Below, piece by piece: positions 12,493-24,157 of a DNA stretch of 64,000 bases. Source of the DNA: Malania oleifera (taxonomy: Eukaryota; Streptophyta; Magnoliopsida; Santalales; Ximeniaceae); NCBI RefSeq assembly GCF_029873635.1, contig NC_080422.1, positions 4,320,001 through 4,384,000 on the forward strand. The letters run 5' to 3'. A program made the position numbers and the translations under genes. How positions within the stretch are numbered: the first letter of the stretch is position 1; each line of letters opens with the position of its first letter. Under the pieces are notes generated by a model that was given only the letters and a program-made list of their open reading frames with translations, had not been told where the DNA came from and did no database searches.

Positions 12493-12702
12493 CCTCAGGG
12501 TGTGGTTCAGGTGGTAGTGCGGGCTACGGGAGTGCCTTTCACGAGGTCAGGTGTTCAAACCCTTCCGGATTCTTTTCCGCCCATGGACTCCTAAATTTAC
12601 CTTCCCTTTGGAGTTGTGGGGTCAACTTCAAAGGACGTAGGATTAGTCATGTGGACCGTAAAACGGACACGTGGAAACCCGATGCGTTATCCAAAAAAAA
12701 AA
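12493..12702 (+). mobile_element. tRNA-derived SINE with 15-bp target duplication
   Basis: Seen: a 200-bp body with a 5' A-box-like GTGGTTCAGGTGGTAG (about 12502) and a B-box-like GTGTTCAAACCC (about 12548), ending in a poly(A) tail (12693-12702). It is flanked by the perfect direct repeat AACTAATCAGTTAAC at 12478-12492 and 12703-12717. Family knowledge: A and B boxes spaced about 35-45 bp, a poly(A) tail and a target duplication of about 15 bp define plant SINEs made by LINE-type target-primed reverse transcription. The perfect duplication and clean tail suggest a fairly recent insertion. It sits about 400 bp beyond the 3' end of the KAS gene. Confidence 0.9.
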
Positions 12703-12954
12703 AACTAATCAGTTAACTGTAATATCTCTGGTGAGTTGTTTCTTTGGGAGCTGTGCTTCCTTCTGCCTAATAAATTCACCCTTGCACAAATAAAGCATTT
12801 GAACACAGAATTCTGATTCCTATTTCAAAAAAGGTAGTACCCAAAATCCCACCTACTCAATTATTTTGAACAGTTTATCTGTGGCATAAATGCTTACTTG
12901 ATCATTGGTTTTTGACCATATTTTCTATCGTTTTATGTTTTGAAAAGCAATCTT

Positions 12955-12960
12955 TTTATT
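12955..12960 (-). terminator. Candidate polyadenylation signal of the KAS I gene
   Basis: AATAAA on the minus strand, about 145 nt downstream of the TAA stop, at a normal plant 3'UTR distance. Plant signals are loose, so the actual cleavage site is unknown. 12718-12954 otherwise holds nothing recognised. Confidence 0.4.
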
Positions 12961-13105
12961 TTTTTTGGCGGGGGATAGAAAATAGAAGATACATAAAAGA
13001 TAAGGATGAGGAATTACACTGAAAGGAGACAAGAAATCCTCCTAAACAAAGCAAAAAATATCCATAAATGTAGACATTATATAAAAACCCCACTCTGAGC
13101 TTTGC

Positions 13106-16100
13106 TTAGGGTGCGAAGGGAGCGAAAACAACAACAGAATTGTGCCCGCCAAATCCGAATGAATTAGAGATGGCTGCAACAAAATGAAACTTCAGATTAA
13201 TCAACTCCACAATGTATTGCAAATATACAGTATTACTTTACCAGGATTAAACAAACATACTCGATGAAAGAAAGGATATGTACTCATTTTGCATAGAACC
13301 TGGGATGTAGAACACATACCAGCATTAACTTCATGTTTTTTCTTTACGTTTGGGACAGTATCAATCGTAACCTCAGGCTCCAAGTTCTACAGGTGAAAAG
13401 AAAACAAGAAGTGAACAAAACAATTTAGGAAGAGCAAATGAAAAAGAAAGTGTGAATTGTAGTGTAATACATCTTGGTTTATTGTTGGATGTAGCCAGCC
13501 AGTTGTGATTGCTTTTATAGTTGCTATGGCTTCCAGTCCACCAGCAGCCCCCAGGCAATGTCCAATCATTGACTGAATCATGAGAAAGGGAAAAATGGAA
13601 CTTGGATTTGTCAGTGAGTGATTCTAAAGTACGGTTTTCCATAAAATTGTTTTCAATGTTTAAATGGGATTTAGGCATCTTGCCTTCGTCGCATTCATCT
13701 TCATCTCAGATGTATCCTTGAAGACCTTCTTAATGGCATTAACCTCAGCCAAGTCCCCTGCAAGAGTTGATGTTGCGTGAGCATTCACATAGTTCACCTG
13801 CGGATTGTACAATTATGCTTTCTGTCAAATCCAAATGGTTGTTGAGATTATTAACTGAACCCAGAAATGGGTCTCAAGCTTCCCAATTGTTATGATGAGA
13901 TTATAGTATTAAGCACTCATGGTCATACCTCTTCGGGGGAAACTCTGGCATCTGCCAAACTCTTTGTTATGCAAGTTGAAACCCCAAGGCCATCGGAGCG
14001 AGGATCGGTCATGTGATGAGCATCGCACGTCACAGCACCACCCAAGTACTCTGCAATAACTTTAGCTTCTCTTTTCATTGCATGCTCCAAGCTCTCCATA
14101 ATCTTTTTTTAACATGGACCAAGATTAATATTCAAAACCCACATAAAAAAATAGATTACTCTTTGTTGAAGAACAAAAAAGAAAAAAGAAGTCTTAAACA
14201 AAAAATGTTAAAAAAGGAAATCAGACTGAATTTGCATTTACCAGCACACCAGAGCCTTCTCCCATGACAAAACCATCACGATCCCTATCCCATGGTCTCG
14301 AGGCTTTCTGGGGTTTGTCGTTTCTTTGAGACAAAGCCCGGCAAGCTATGAAGCCACCAACCCCAGTAGGCAAAATCGCAGCTTCAGTTCCACCGGCTAC
14401 CATGACATCTGCTTCACCTCTCCTAATGTGATTTGCTGCAGCATAAAAGCAGTAGTTTGCAGTTGCACATGCTGTTGAAATGGAGTAATTAGGCCCCATT
14501 AAGCCTGTGTCTATAGCCAGCAATGCTGCTCCCATATTGGAGATGGAATAAGGAATGAAAAATGGAGTTATCTTCTTATATCCCTTTGAAATAAGAGCTT
14601 CCACACCATTGCTGAAAGTTGCTAGGCCTCCCATGCCCGTTCCCACCAGTACTCCAATCTTCGATCGGTCCATCTGTGACACATACAATTTAAAAGAAAT
14701 CCCATTAGGGAATGATGAATGATCTAAGAATGGGTGGACTTTAAATTTGCATTTGCAATGAAGTAAATGCAATTGAAAAGATACCATTGAAGCCAGTATC
14801 TAAGAAATTGGAGTACTTCAAATTCTGCATCTTACAGTTTCAAGAGATTTAGGCCCCAAATTGGCACCTTCAAGAGCTCTCTTCCCAGCAACCAGACAGT
14901 ATCTCCAGCAGTCATCGAGGCGGCGATCGTTCTTCCCATCAATGTAGCCCTCGGAAGAAAAATCACGAATCTGAGCAGCAAACCGAACGGAGAATTCAGA
15001 AGCATCAAACCGGTCAATTAGGCCAATCCCACTCTCTCCCTCAAGAAGCTTGTTGTAGAATGTATCAATTTCACTGCCAAAAACAGAAGCAAGGCCCATT
15101 CCTGTTACCACGATTCTCTTTTTCGGATCCTTTTCTCGTTTGGGAGATGAAACAGTTGGAGAAGCCATGGCCTTGATTGTTCTGAATTTTTGAGCTGAGA
15201 GTGGAGAAGATGCACAATTGGATTGAACCCCATAGAAAGAAAAGGAAAAATTCAAGTGAATCATTTTGAGATGAATGATCCTGGAGAAAGTAATTTTGAT
15301 ACTATTGAATTGGGTAGCTGAACCACTAGAAACACATGAAAGATGAGAGCACATTCACATGAAAATAGTTGTAAGGCAAACACCGGTAGGTGGAAAATAA
15401 AGGAGGCAAAGGAGGTGCAAATGGGTAGAAGCACATTAAAACTAGTCATTTTCAGAAAATTGAAATCAGTTGGAAATCAAATGCAGCATTTCCAGCAACA
15501 TACCCACACCTTACTGGTGCAAGAGTTGACAAAATTCAAAATTACAGTGTAGGCGTGGAGTTTTATGGTGCATTTGGGAGCATTGATTTTGGATCTTGGA
15601 TTTGGATTTGGTTAGATTTAGACAAATTTTAATACAATTTGATCTTACAAGTTACACCTCATCCAAATTCAATGTAAATTCAAATCCAAGTCCTCTAAAG
15701 TTAAAGGTTCAACTGTGAAGAAAGAACCTACCACACCTGATGATCCATTTCCATAACAAATTTTATTTAGGGTGACTACCAAATCTTCACCACATCGAAA
15801 TCTTGCGGTCAAGTTCCAATTGGGTTTCCCATATGCATTTTATATCATCCAAAATCAAGCAAAGATCAGAATTTTAGGCCTTAGGAAAGTGCAACAAATG
15901 CAGCAATTGTTAGAATTGTATGGGCCAAGTTGTTTTTCCTAAATGAATTCAGATTAAAATTGTTTGTGAAATATTATGGGAGTTAAGGCTCATAATGGTA
16001 AGTGATCACTATGTTTAAGTCTCATAATGGTAAGTGATCACTATGTTTGTTAGTAAATCATTGCACCGATGGTAGTAGGTTTAGCACATGCCTTGTATGC

Positions 16101-16700
16101 AAAGTGGTCCATGATGAGTATACCTTTGCATATAAGGTGAAGTTGCCTACCCTACCGAAAAGAGGCAGCAATTCCATTGCCCATGGGCTACTGTGTCCCC
16201 TCCACTAAAACTGTGCCACATAGGCTTGTCTAAGGTCACACTGCTTACATGGCACAATTTTGGTGGAGGGAGCAATGATACCCTATGGCATACGCGCAAA
16301 CACACACATGCTCATGACCCCAATCTGATAACCATGACAATGGATTCGACGGTGCAAGATACACAAATGTTTTTTCCTATACTTTTTCTTGTTCTCATAC
16401 TATGGTTTGGATAGCAGATGACTGAATATTTATTAGCAATACCAACTAATAGAAATTCAGGAAAAAGAAGGCGATGTACAAAATAACCAATATGAAACTA
16501 AAGCTACTCCAAACTTAAGGAGTAAAAAAGATGATCAAACCTGAAGTAGAAAGGAACCCATTTGGTTTAATGCCCCTAGTGACAAATGCAGCCACTTGCC
16601 TTTTCTCTCTGTTCTGAAACAGAGGAGCTCCATTGCTCACTGATTCTCTGGCACTGCAGAGAAGGCCAGAAGAACAATAAACACAAACAATGGCTGACAT
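13106..16700 (-). CDS. KAS1: Beta-ketoacyl-ACP synthase I, plastid (8 exons, 491 aa)
   Basis: Condenses malonyl-ACP with growing acyl-ACP (C4 to about C16) in plastid fatty acid synthesis. Exons (minus): 16700-16541, 15194-14836, 14673-14242, 14102-13929, 13797-13684, 13572-13471, 13386-13320, 13173-13106; they sum to 1476 nt, in frame to TAA. Residues 1 to about 65 (MSAIVCVYCSSGLL...) are serine-rich with few acidic residues, a chloroplast transit peptide. The thiolase fold follows from KKRIVVTGMG. Seen: catalytic Cys242 in STACATAN, His382 in NAHATSTLAGD, Lys413 and His418 in TK-SMIGHCLGAAGG, and the C-terminal FGFGGHNS loop. All are present, so the gene looks functional. Intron 5 starts with GC (AAG|GCAAGA); all others are GT-AG. 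The exon 2 start was chosen by phase and pyrimidine tract; a second phase-compatible AG lies upstream. A KAS II or mitochondrial KAS is less likely given the close match to KAS I-like plastid proteins. The gene symbol marks the family, not a proven orthologue. Confidence 0.95.
15560..15720. repeat. Imperfect inverted repeat in KAS intron 1 (MITE-like)
   Basis: A left arm with GGATCTTGGATTTGGATTTGG faces a right arm with CAAATTCAAATCCAAGTCC about 100 bp away. This looks like an old miniature inverted-repeat element, but the borders and target duplication are not clear. Confidence 0.4.
15989..16048. repeat. 32-bp tandem duplication in KAS intron 1
   Basis: CTCATAATGGTAAGTGATCA and the following CTATGTTT appear twice in a row, separated by AAGT. 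The copies are identical, so the duplication is young or under conversion. Confidence 0.9.
16180..16290. mobile_element. Foldback MITE in KAS intron 1
   Basis: Two arms of about 43 bp face each other: left (16180-16222) includes CCCCTCCACTAAAACTGTGC, right (16246-16290) includes GCACAATTTTGGTGGAGGG, complementary with few mismatches, with only a 23-bp loop. Such short, nearly palindromic units in introns are typical MITEs. The superfamily was not decided because I could not fix a target duplication. Confidence 0.65.
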
Positions 16701-18117
16701 CTCTCTCTCTATTACGATTCACTAGAGACTAGAGAGTCCCCTCTGTGTCTTAAAAAGTTGTTAGCTTGATAGAAACAGAGGAGGGAGACTTGGGGTGTGT
16801 CACTAAAGGAGAAAAGGGACTGAGCAAGTGAAGTAACAATTCATGTGCTTGATTGATTTTGATTCGGGTTGGAACTTGGAAGACTTCAGCGCCTACCTTT
16901 GTGTTCATTCATTTTCATTTTTTCATTTCATGAAAAGACAGTTTGAGAGATGATTGCAGAAAGTAGAAACCCCTCAACCAATTTCCTTCCTACAGACCTT
17001 ACACTTCTTAGCTACCCCTCAAAAACCTCAGCCAATATATTGGACATTTAAGATTCTATGTAATTATAGAAAACAAATACTTTTCCTTACAAAGCACGAA
17101 ATTAGTATTATCGGTACTATTTGTCTTTCTATATGGGAATTGTCAAATCGTACACTTGCAAGAAGTAATTTTTAAACTCTTTAACTTCAAAATATTATAA
17201 CTTTTAATTGTGAAGGGCTATGAAACCTATAATATATACAAGAAAAACTCTCAAATTTGATCGTTTTGACATCATAAAAGGAGATTTTCCTTATTTTTAG
17301 ACATTTTTTTATTTTCTTGTATTTTTTATTTTTAAGAAATTATCATACTATTTTTATCTTCTCGATTCCGAAAGCCTCATTCATGAAATAACAACGATTT
17401 CTCTTTTTGAAAAAAAAAAATAGTTGCAGAAGTTGATATCATAGACAAAATTTATCCCCTTCAAAACCCAAAAAATAAAAAAATAAATAAAAAAGTAGAA
17501 ACCCTTGTAAAGAAAAAAAAAATCTAATGAAACTCAAAACACAAGACCATATTGCAACACAACCCTAATTGCAAAATTCCAAGTGAGATGGGATTAGAAC
17601 ATAGAAGCTAGACACTTGGGTTTAGATAATGGGCTGATAGCAAACTTAGTTGTCAAATCTTTAATTTTGGGTAAAATTAATCAAAGAAAATCTAAAAATC
17701 GAATCTTAATTAACCATCTTTACAATTTAATTTTCACTTGAAATTTTAAATTTTTTCGATTAATTATTTGGTTTTCGATTTAGCCCATTCAGTAACTAGG
17801 TCAATCAAATCACACTCATATTAACCGAAAAAATTTGGTAGCGTTGAAGTGACAAAATTTGAATTTCTAAAATTATCCTTCATTTACTATTCATACAAAT
17901 TTTAAATGACTTTCATTTCCCAAACGCAAAAACTGGATGAATAGCCATTCTCGAATGCTGTATTGTTGGTTGCCCCTCATCCTCACCCTCATCTAATGGC
18001 ATTGTTAAATGACTGTCACTGTGCAATGCTGTGATTACTCTATAGGAATGGCCAAAATTTATCGAAGGATCTGAAAAATAACATATGCGAAGAGGATGAT
18101 ACTTGGCCAACAATTAT
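16701..18117. other. 5' flank of KAS gene and intergenic DNA
   Basis: The first bases left of the KAS start hold a CT-rich, 5'UTR-like stretch (about 16700-16720 as GAGAGAGAG on the minus strand). I found no clear TATA box. 17000-18117 is AT-rich with homopolymer runs and no gene or element I recognise. The promoter must lie in this interval, but nothing in it is firm. Confidence 0.5.
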
Positions 18118-18600
18118 ATATATATATATGGCGTCGCCGGGCCAGAAAGACTCTCCGCTTTACGAGGGTATCAGCACTTTCTATGAAATTTATTCGTTAG
18201 ATGAGAAATTTATCTTCTCTTGTAAGAAGTTGGTGTCAATTAATAGGATGGAAGCATCAGCAAGATGGGAATTCAAGACATAGAAACAGCGGAGTAATGT
18301 GAAGAATTGTTTTGGCGAATCAGTAGGACTACATCTGTGAGGGATGTGGGGACTGAGATAACTCCCATTGCAAGCCAGAAGCTTTCAAGACCAACCACTA
18401 CCATTAAAGCCACCATTCTCGCAGCAAGATGACCCATATCTTAAGGGTCTTCAACTCCTGGCAGGTGCAAGCCTGGTGGGCAGGCTATTGAGAGCTACCG
18501 AACAAAGGGCACAGGAGAGACTGCCACCTTTGGTAGGCAACAAAACATTGGAAAGGAAATGGAGAAGAATCAAACAGTTGCAGGACTACTAAGAACAAGA
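18118..18600 (+). other. Unidentified stretch with short open frames, upstream of copia
   Basis: It begins at an (AT)n run followed by ATGGCGTCGCCGGGCC, which opens about 50 codons (MASPGQKDSPLYEGIS...), then a second open frame at 18368-18592 (74 codons, MQARSFQDQPLPL...). GC content is higher than in the flanks. I recognise neither peptide. It may be a decayed piece of a host gene or a divergent upstream part of the copia copy. There is no evidence of expression. Confidence 0.3.
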
Positions 18601-18649
18601 ATTTGAAACAACCGAAAGTTGAATTTCTTATAAAGTCTACATTCATCTG

Positions 18650-20640
18650 GAGAAGTCTACATTCAAAACAGTAATGAGAATCAACGGTTTTCTTTAACTT
18701 CTGAGGAATTTACTAAGCTACTACCACTTGGAAATTCAAATCCATCACTTACACCAGCTGTGAATCTTACTACTTCTCAATTCTCTACCCTATTTCTGAT
18801 TTCCTTTCTGCCAATCGATTATCCACATCTCATAAAGCCTTTCTAGCATCCATTTCAGCCTCCCAAGAACCCAAAACCTACAAACAAGCTACCAAAATAC
18901 TTGAATGGCAAGTTGCTATGCAAAATGAATTAAATGCCTTAAGAGTTAAACAAAATTTGGGAACTTGTTACTCTTCCTTAAAACAAACAAACCATAGGCT
19001 GCAAATGGGTATTTTGAATTAAGTACAAGGCAGATGACACTATAGAAAAGCACAAAGCCAAATTAGTGGCTAAAGGCTACACTCAAGAAGAAGGCTTAGG
19101 TTTTTCTAATACATTTTCTCTAGTAGCCAAGATCACATATATAAGGTTGATTCTTGTTATATAGCAGCAATTAAAAATTGGCATATTCACCAACTAGATG
19201 TAAATAATGCCTTTTTACATGGTGACTTACATGAAGAAGTTTATATGGAATTGCCAACTAGATTGGCTATCAAAGGAGAACACAAAGTTTGTAAACTTCT
19301 CAAAAGCCTTTATGGTTTAAAACAGGCCTCTAGACAATGGTTTGCAAAACTGTGTACTGCTCTACTTGGTTATGGTTTCACTCGAGGAAATTCAGATAAA
19401 TCTTTGTTCATTAAGAAATCTAAATCCTCTTTTATAGCACTCCTAGTATATGTCGATGATGTTTTACTAGCTAGTGACAGTTTACTAGAGATTGACTTGC
19501 TCAAAAATTTCTTACATGACAAGTTCACAATTAAAGATTTGGGGGAACTCAAATATTTTCTTGGCTTAGAAGTAGCAAGGTCTAAAAAGGGCGTATCACT
19601 CTATCAAAGAAAGTATGCCTTAGATATACTTCAAGACACTAGAATTCTTGGTGCTAAACCTGCTACCTTCCCAATGGATTCGAATCTTAAACTTACAGCA
19701 ACAGATTCTGATCTCTATGAAGATCCTTCAGCCTATAGAAGGATGATTGGAAGATTATTGTACCTAACAATCACTAGACCCGATCTTGTATATTCAGTTC
19801 AAGTTATAAGTCAATTCCTTGCCAAACTAGTTGTTAGTCATTACCAAGAAGCTATTAGACTTCTCAGATATCTAAAGGCTACACCTGGGCAACGTCTATT
19901 CTTCTCCTCTTCATCGAAATTGCAGCAAAAGGTCTTCTCAAACAGTGACTGGGCAGGGTGTGTTGATACTAGAAGGAGTGTAACAGGTTTTACCATTTTC
20001 CTAAGCAACTCATTGATCTCATGGAAAAGTAAAAAGCAGGCTACCATTAGTAGATCTTTTGCAGAAGCAGAATATAGAGCCCTTGCTACAACAACATGTG
20101 AGATCCAGTGGTTCTTTTTCGTCTTGCAAGACTTAAATATCAACCACCAATAGCCAACACTACTTTATACTGACAGTAAATCGGCATTATCTATTGCTAC
20201 CAACCCAAATCAGCATAAGAGGAAAAAGCATATACAAATTGACTGCCATCTTGTTAGAGAAAAGCTGCAGCAAAACATTATTAAAATTTTCCATATTCCT
20301 TTAAGATTGCAACTAGCAAATATATTCACAAAGCCTTTAAGCTTCCTTCCTTTTCATCACACTCTTCGCAATATGAACATCCTTAATATACTTGTTCATC
20401 TTGAGGGGGGGTGGTTGGAGTATAGCCTCACAGATTGAGAAAATGGAATTAAATTCTAAAGAAGTATGTGTCAAAGTAGGAAAACATGAAGAAAATTAGT
20501 TATTCTTTTTGTTATTGTATTTTAGCTCTATAAATACTTCTTTGTACCTAATTAACTTATTAAGTAAAATTTTCATTCTTCCTCTCAGTTTCAGTTTCTC
20601 TTTTTTGTTCATCAGAAACTTGACAAAAAGCAAAGTGATG
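18650..20640 (+). mobile_element. Ty1/copia element (RE1/Ale-like), pol 3' part and 3' LTR
   Basis: Seen: a reverse transcriptase region from about 18850, with HGDLHEEVYMELP, KSLYGLKQASRQWF and the active-site LLVYVDDVLLAS, then RNase H with SDWAGCVDTRRSVTGF, EAEYRALA and LYTDSKSAL, ending near NIFTKPLSF. One open stretch of 302 codons (19245-20153) covers most of RT and RNase H. A polypurine tract (GAGGGGGGG, about 20403) precedes a short LTR that opens near TTGGAGTATAG and extends to about 20610-20640, with TATAAATA near 20529. Family knowledge: the motifs are closest to RE1-type plant copia, which has LTRs of about 200 bp. Gag, protease and most of integrase are not visible. A truncated fossil with a few breaks. 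Confidence 0.88.
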
Positions 20641-21516
20641 GCTCGGGACGAGGCCGAATATGCCAGATACACACCAGAATGAAGTGTTCTCTTCACTCAA
20701 CTCTTCAACTCTTTTCTTGATGTAAATTTGTTGCTTCCAAGTAAGTGTTTGTAGTGAACCCCCACCCCCTACCTCACTTGTTTTTGTGTAGTAATAATGG
20801 CAAGTTTTCGTAGATCATCGTTGGCCACTTTGATTCATGGATGATTTGGGGGGAGGGGAAACTAGAAATATGACAAGTTAACAAGTTTGTGCCATGTGTG
20901 TAGGCTCAAGCATGGAGAGGAGAAAATACAAGCATGGAAAATCATGAAAAGAGGAAACTAGCTAGAAATGGAAATGACAAGAATCAAGGTACTCCAAATC
21001 TTCATTTTCAGTTTCTAACCAGTTTGTGGAAGAACTATTTGATTTAACGCGCCATTGTTTCTTATGCCAAAAAAAATATTAACCTACTCTATTCATAAAT
21101 ACATCATCTTTTTTTTTCTTCAATTTTTTTGCTAAAAGCTGATTAATTTATTCTTTACTATTCTCCATATCAGTGCAACCTAAGCTGACAGTGACACCAT
21201 ATAGTTCAATAATTCATGGCCTTACAAACATTAAAAACAATAGCCCAATTTTGAAAGAATGGATGGTTTATTCCTTTATTTTTGTTCCCCATGAAAACAT
21301 AAAGGGCGTCGAGTATGGACTGTTATAATGAGCCCAAAAAGGGTTAAATCACAAAAGAGGCAAGAATGGAAAAGTCATCACTGAATTTCTTAGGCTTATA
21401 AAAAGTCATTACTTTAAAGTTTCTTATGTGCAAGATATGATTATTATGATACATACGTTAATTTGTGCATTATGTTATATATATATATGGGAGAGATATC
21501 AACAAACAACCATAGC
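20641..21516. other. Intergenic DNA
   Basis: No gene, RNA or element recognised. It is AT-rich with scattered poly(T) and a short (AT) run just before the TRIM-like element at 21517. Confidence 0.6.
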
Positions 21517-22241
21517 TGTAACACCCCAACCTGGGTCTGTCAGGGAGCACTGCGTCTCTCCTCCTCCACTTGGACCAGACAATAGGGGGAGGGCCTTATC
21601 GGATTAATGATTGGCCCTACAGACCAACACATGTCCTTTTCAGTGTGTTTTTTCCTCACTCACACACTTCTTGAGAAAATTTCCCAGAAGGTTACCCACC
21701 CCAAGATTATTCCAAGCCAAACACGCTTAACCATGGATTCTTATGGGAAGGCTCCCGAAAAGAAAGGTGCACCTTATTGATATGGGTAGTAACATATAAT
21801 TCTTTTAAGCCTTTCTTCCACGAGGTATCATATTCTCCCTTACTTACAAAATGCAACGTCCTCGTTGCGAACCCACATTTCCAAACTCAGGCGATGTGAA
21901 TCTCATCACACTTCCGGCTAGGTAATGGCTCTGATACTATTTTGTAACACCCCAACCTGGATCTACCAGCGAACACTGCGTATTTCCTCCTCCACCTGGA
22001 CCAGACAATGGGGGACGGGACTTATTGGACTAATGACTGGCCCCACAGACCAACATGTGTCATTTTCAGTGTGTTTTGTCCTCACTCACACACTTCTTGA
22101 GAAAACTTCTCAGAAGGTCACCCACCCAAGCACGCTTAACTGTGGAGTTCTTATGGGAAGGCTCCTGAAAGGAAAGGTGCACCTTGTTGATATGGGTAAT
22201 AACTCTAATCCTTTTAAGCCTTTCTTCCAAGGGGTATCACA
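21517..22241 (-). mobile_element. TRIM-like miniature LTR element
   Basis: Seen: two direct repeats of about 300-320 bp, 21517-21834 and 21943-22241, opening TGTAACACCCCAACCTGG on the plus strand. On the minus strand each reads TG(T)GATACC...GGGTGTTACA. The 108-bp spacer holds AGTATCAGAGCC, a slightly changed tRNA-Met primer site directly after the 5' LTR, and a purine-rich GTAAGTAAGGGAGAA directly before the 3' LTR. Family knowledge: LTR, primer site, short non-coding core, purine tract, LTR is the plan of TRIMs, which borrow proteins from larger elements. Only about 725 bp in all and no coding. ATAGC lies at 21512-21516 and again at 22248-22252, which could be a target duplication if the LTR end extends 6 bp further. 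The structure looks whole; the LTRs differ by about a tenth by eye, suggesting an old insertion. Confidence 0.75.
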
Positions 22242-22245
22242 TTAA

Positions 22246-24026
22246 CTATAGCGCACCGACCCTCTAAGTGAGCCCAGAGTGCCACTAAACATACATAACA
22301 TACATATCTCTGATACCATACATATACAACCCGCCCAAACAAGGGAAAAATGGGTGTTCCATATAGATCTGTATAATCATACACAGCGAAAAAACATACA
22401 TCATCTAATATTTACTAGAGTTTCTAACTATTTCCCATATACATCCATACATAACTGAAAACATAATCTGCTATGTATTACAATCCCTAAAAAATACAGA
22501 CACTGTCTAATATCTCACCAGCTCTGACAAGGACTGTCTACTATTCAAACTCAGCCTAACAGGATGCTAGGCTCCATCCCTTGAAGGACTTGAAACAACA
22601 TTTGTATGATAGGATGAGACACCTCTCAGTAAGGCGAATTATATTATCATCAGTATGTGGCTAGCATGATATTTCGTGTGTACATATACTACTAACATTT
22701 AAATACATTTAAATGGCATTTTAAAATTTGTATTGCTCTGTAAATCTAAAAATACATACTGTTGGCTTAATATAGCCCTTTCTGTAGTAAATATGCCCAT
22801 ATAAGCCTAAAAGATACAACTTAGTCTGTAGAACTAGCATCGTCATGCGCGTTCACATACTTTACTCTAACATGCTTCCTCCCATGACGGGTTGTGTGGC
22901 CCGAAGGCGGGACTTAGCATATAGCCGACCGACTATAGCTAAGTCAATCTTTGTAGAAGTACGATGGTGCCTACTCTCTCTATGCCCGAAGGCTGCCTGA
23001 AGGCTGAGTCATCCAAAATTACTACACCGGATGGAGCCTCAAAATTACTGCATCGGGGAGTACTTTACCCAGGTCACCAATAACCTTTCCATATCCACAC
23101 TCTAACTAAGACATGTGGTTGCACATCTCTCCACATTATAGCCCCAGTACTGTGCTCATATCACATCTCTAATATACACAGGGCTCTAAAAGCATATATG
23201 ACAATTTACATCATAATAAAACTGAAACATAATTCATTTCATAAAACTATATACAACATAATTTGTACGTATCTCTGTAAAATATATATGTCAGATACTG
23301 CCTCGGTAAAAACTAATGTATCATAAACTCAGCATTTAGCCGTCATATCTCATCTCTCGGCATATAGCCATCATATCTCATTTCTTGGCATGTGGCCATT
23401 ACATTTCAGTATTACACAAAACCTGTTCGTTTAATGGCAATTAAAAACTATACTCATGCCACACAATTTTCATCTGGTAATTTATAAATAAATCATCTGC
23501 TTGAGAAAGTAAATACTGCTGCTAAAAGTGGGGTATGAATATCTCTAGGTTGTTAGTTTACTAAATATAGATATATAACTAATTATAGGAAAAATGGAGA
23601 CAATCAACCCTACTGTCTTTGGTTGGTTTAAAAAACTGGCCTATGGTTTGAAATAATAATTTCCCAACCGGTGAAAACATTCAGAAAGTCTAATATTATA
23701 CTTTAAAAACATCATATTTAAGTTTACACAGTTGGTTTTGAAAATAAATTCAATTAACCGAACCCTAGGCCCAGAAACCTTAAAAAAGTCGTAACTGTTT
23801 ATCAAAAAAAATCATTTTAACATTTCATTCCGTTAGAACTCATAAACATAGCTGACATAATATAATCCCCTTACCTATATTCTGAAAAACGACCCGAGAC
23901 ACTCAAAAATTGAACCCTAGATTTTTTCCAAGATCAAGAATCCACTCCGCTAGAGTTATAGATATTCGCTCCCTGATCCTCATGGTAACTTTCGATCGTC
24001 GAAACGGGCAACGATAAGCGAAATAT

Positions 24027-24079
<53 letters not shown>

Positions 24080-24089
24080 AGAAAGATAA

Positions 24090-24157
<68 letters not shown>

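Noticed and set aside
15195-15354. Longer exon 2 of KAS starting upstream (at about 15316)
   Set aside because: Also phase-compatible, but the acceptor at 15195-15196 has a better pyrimidine tract and gives a transit peptide like other KAS I-like proteins. Left as an alternative.
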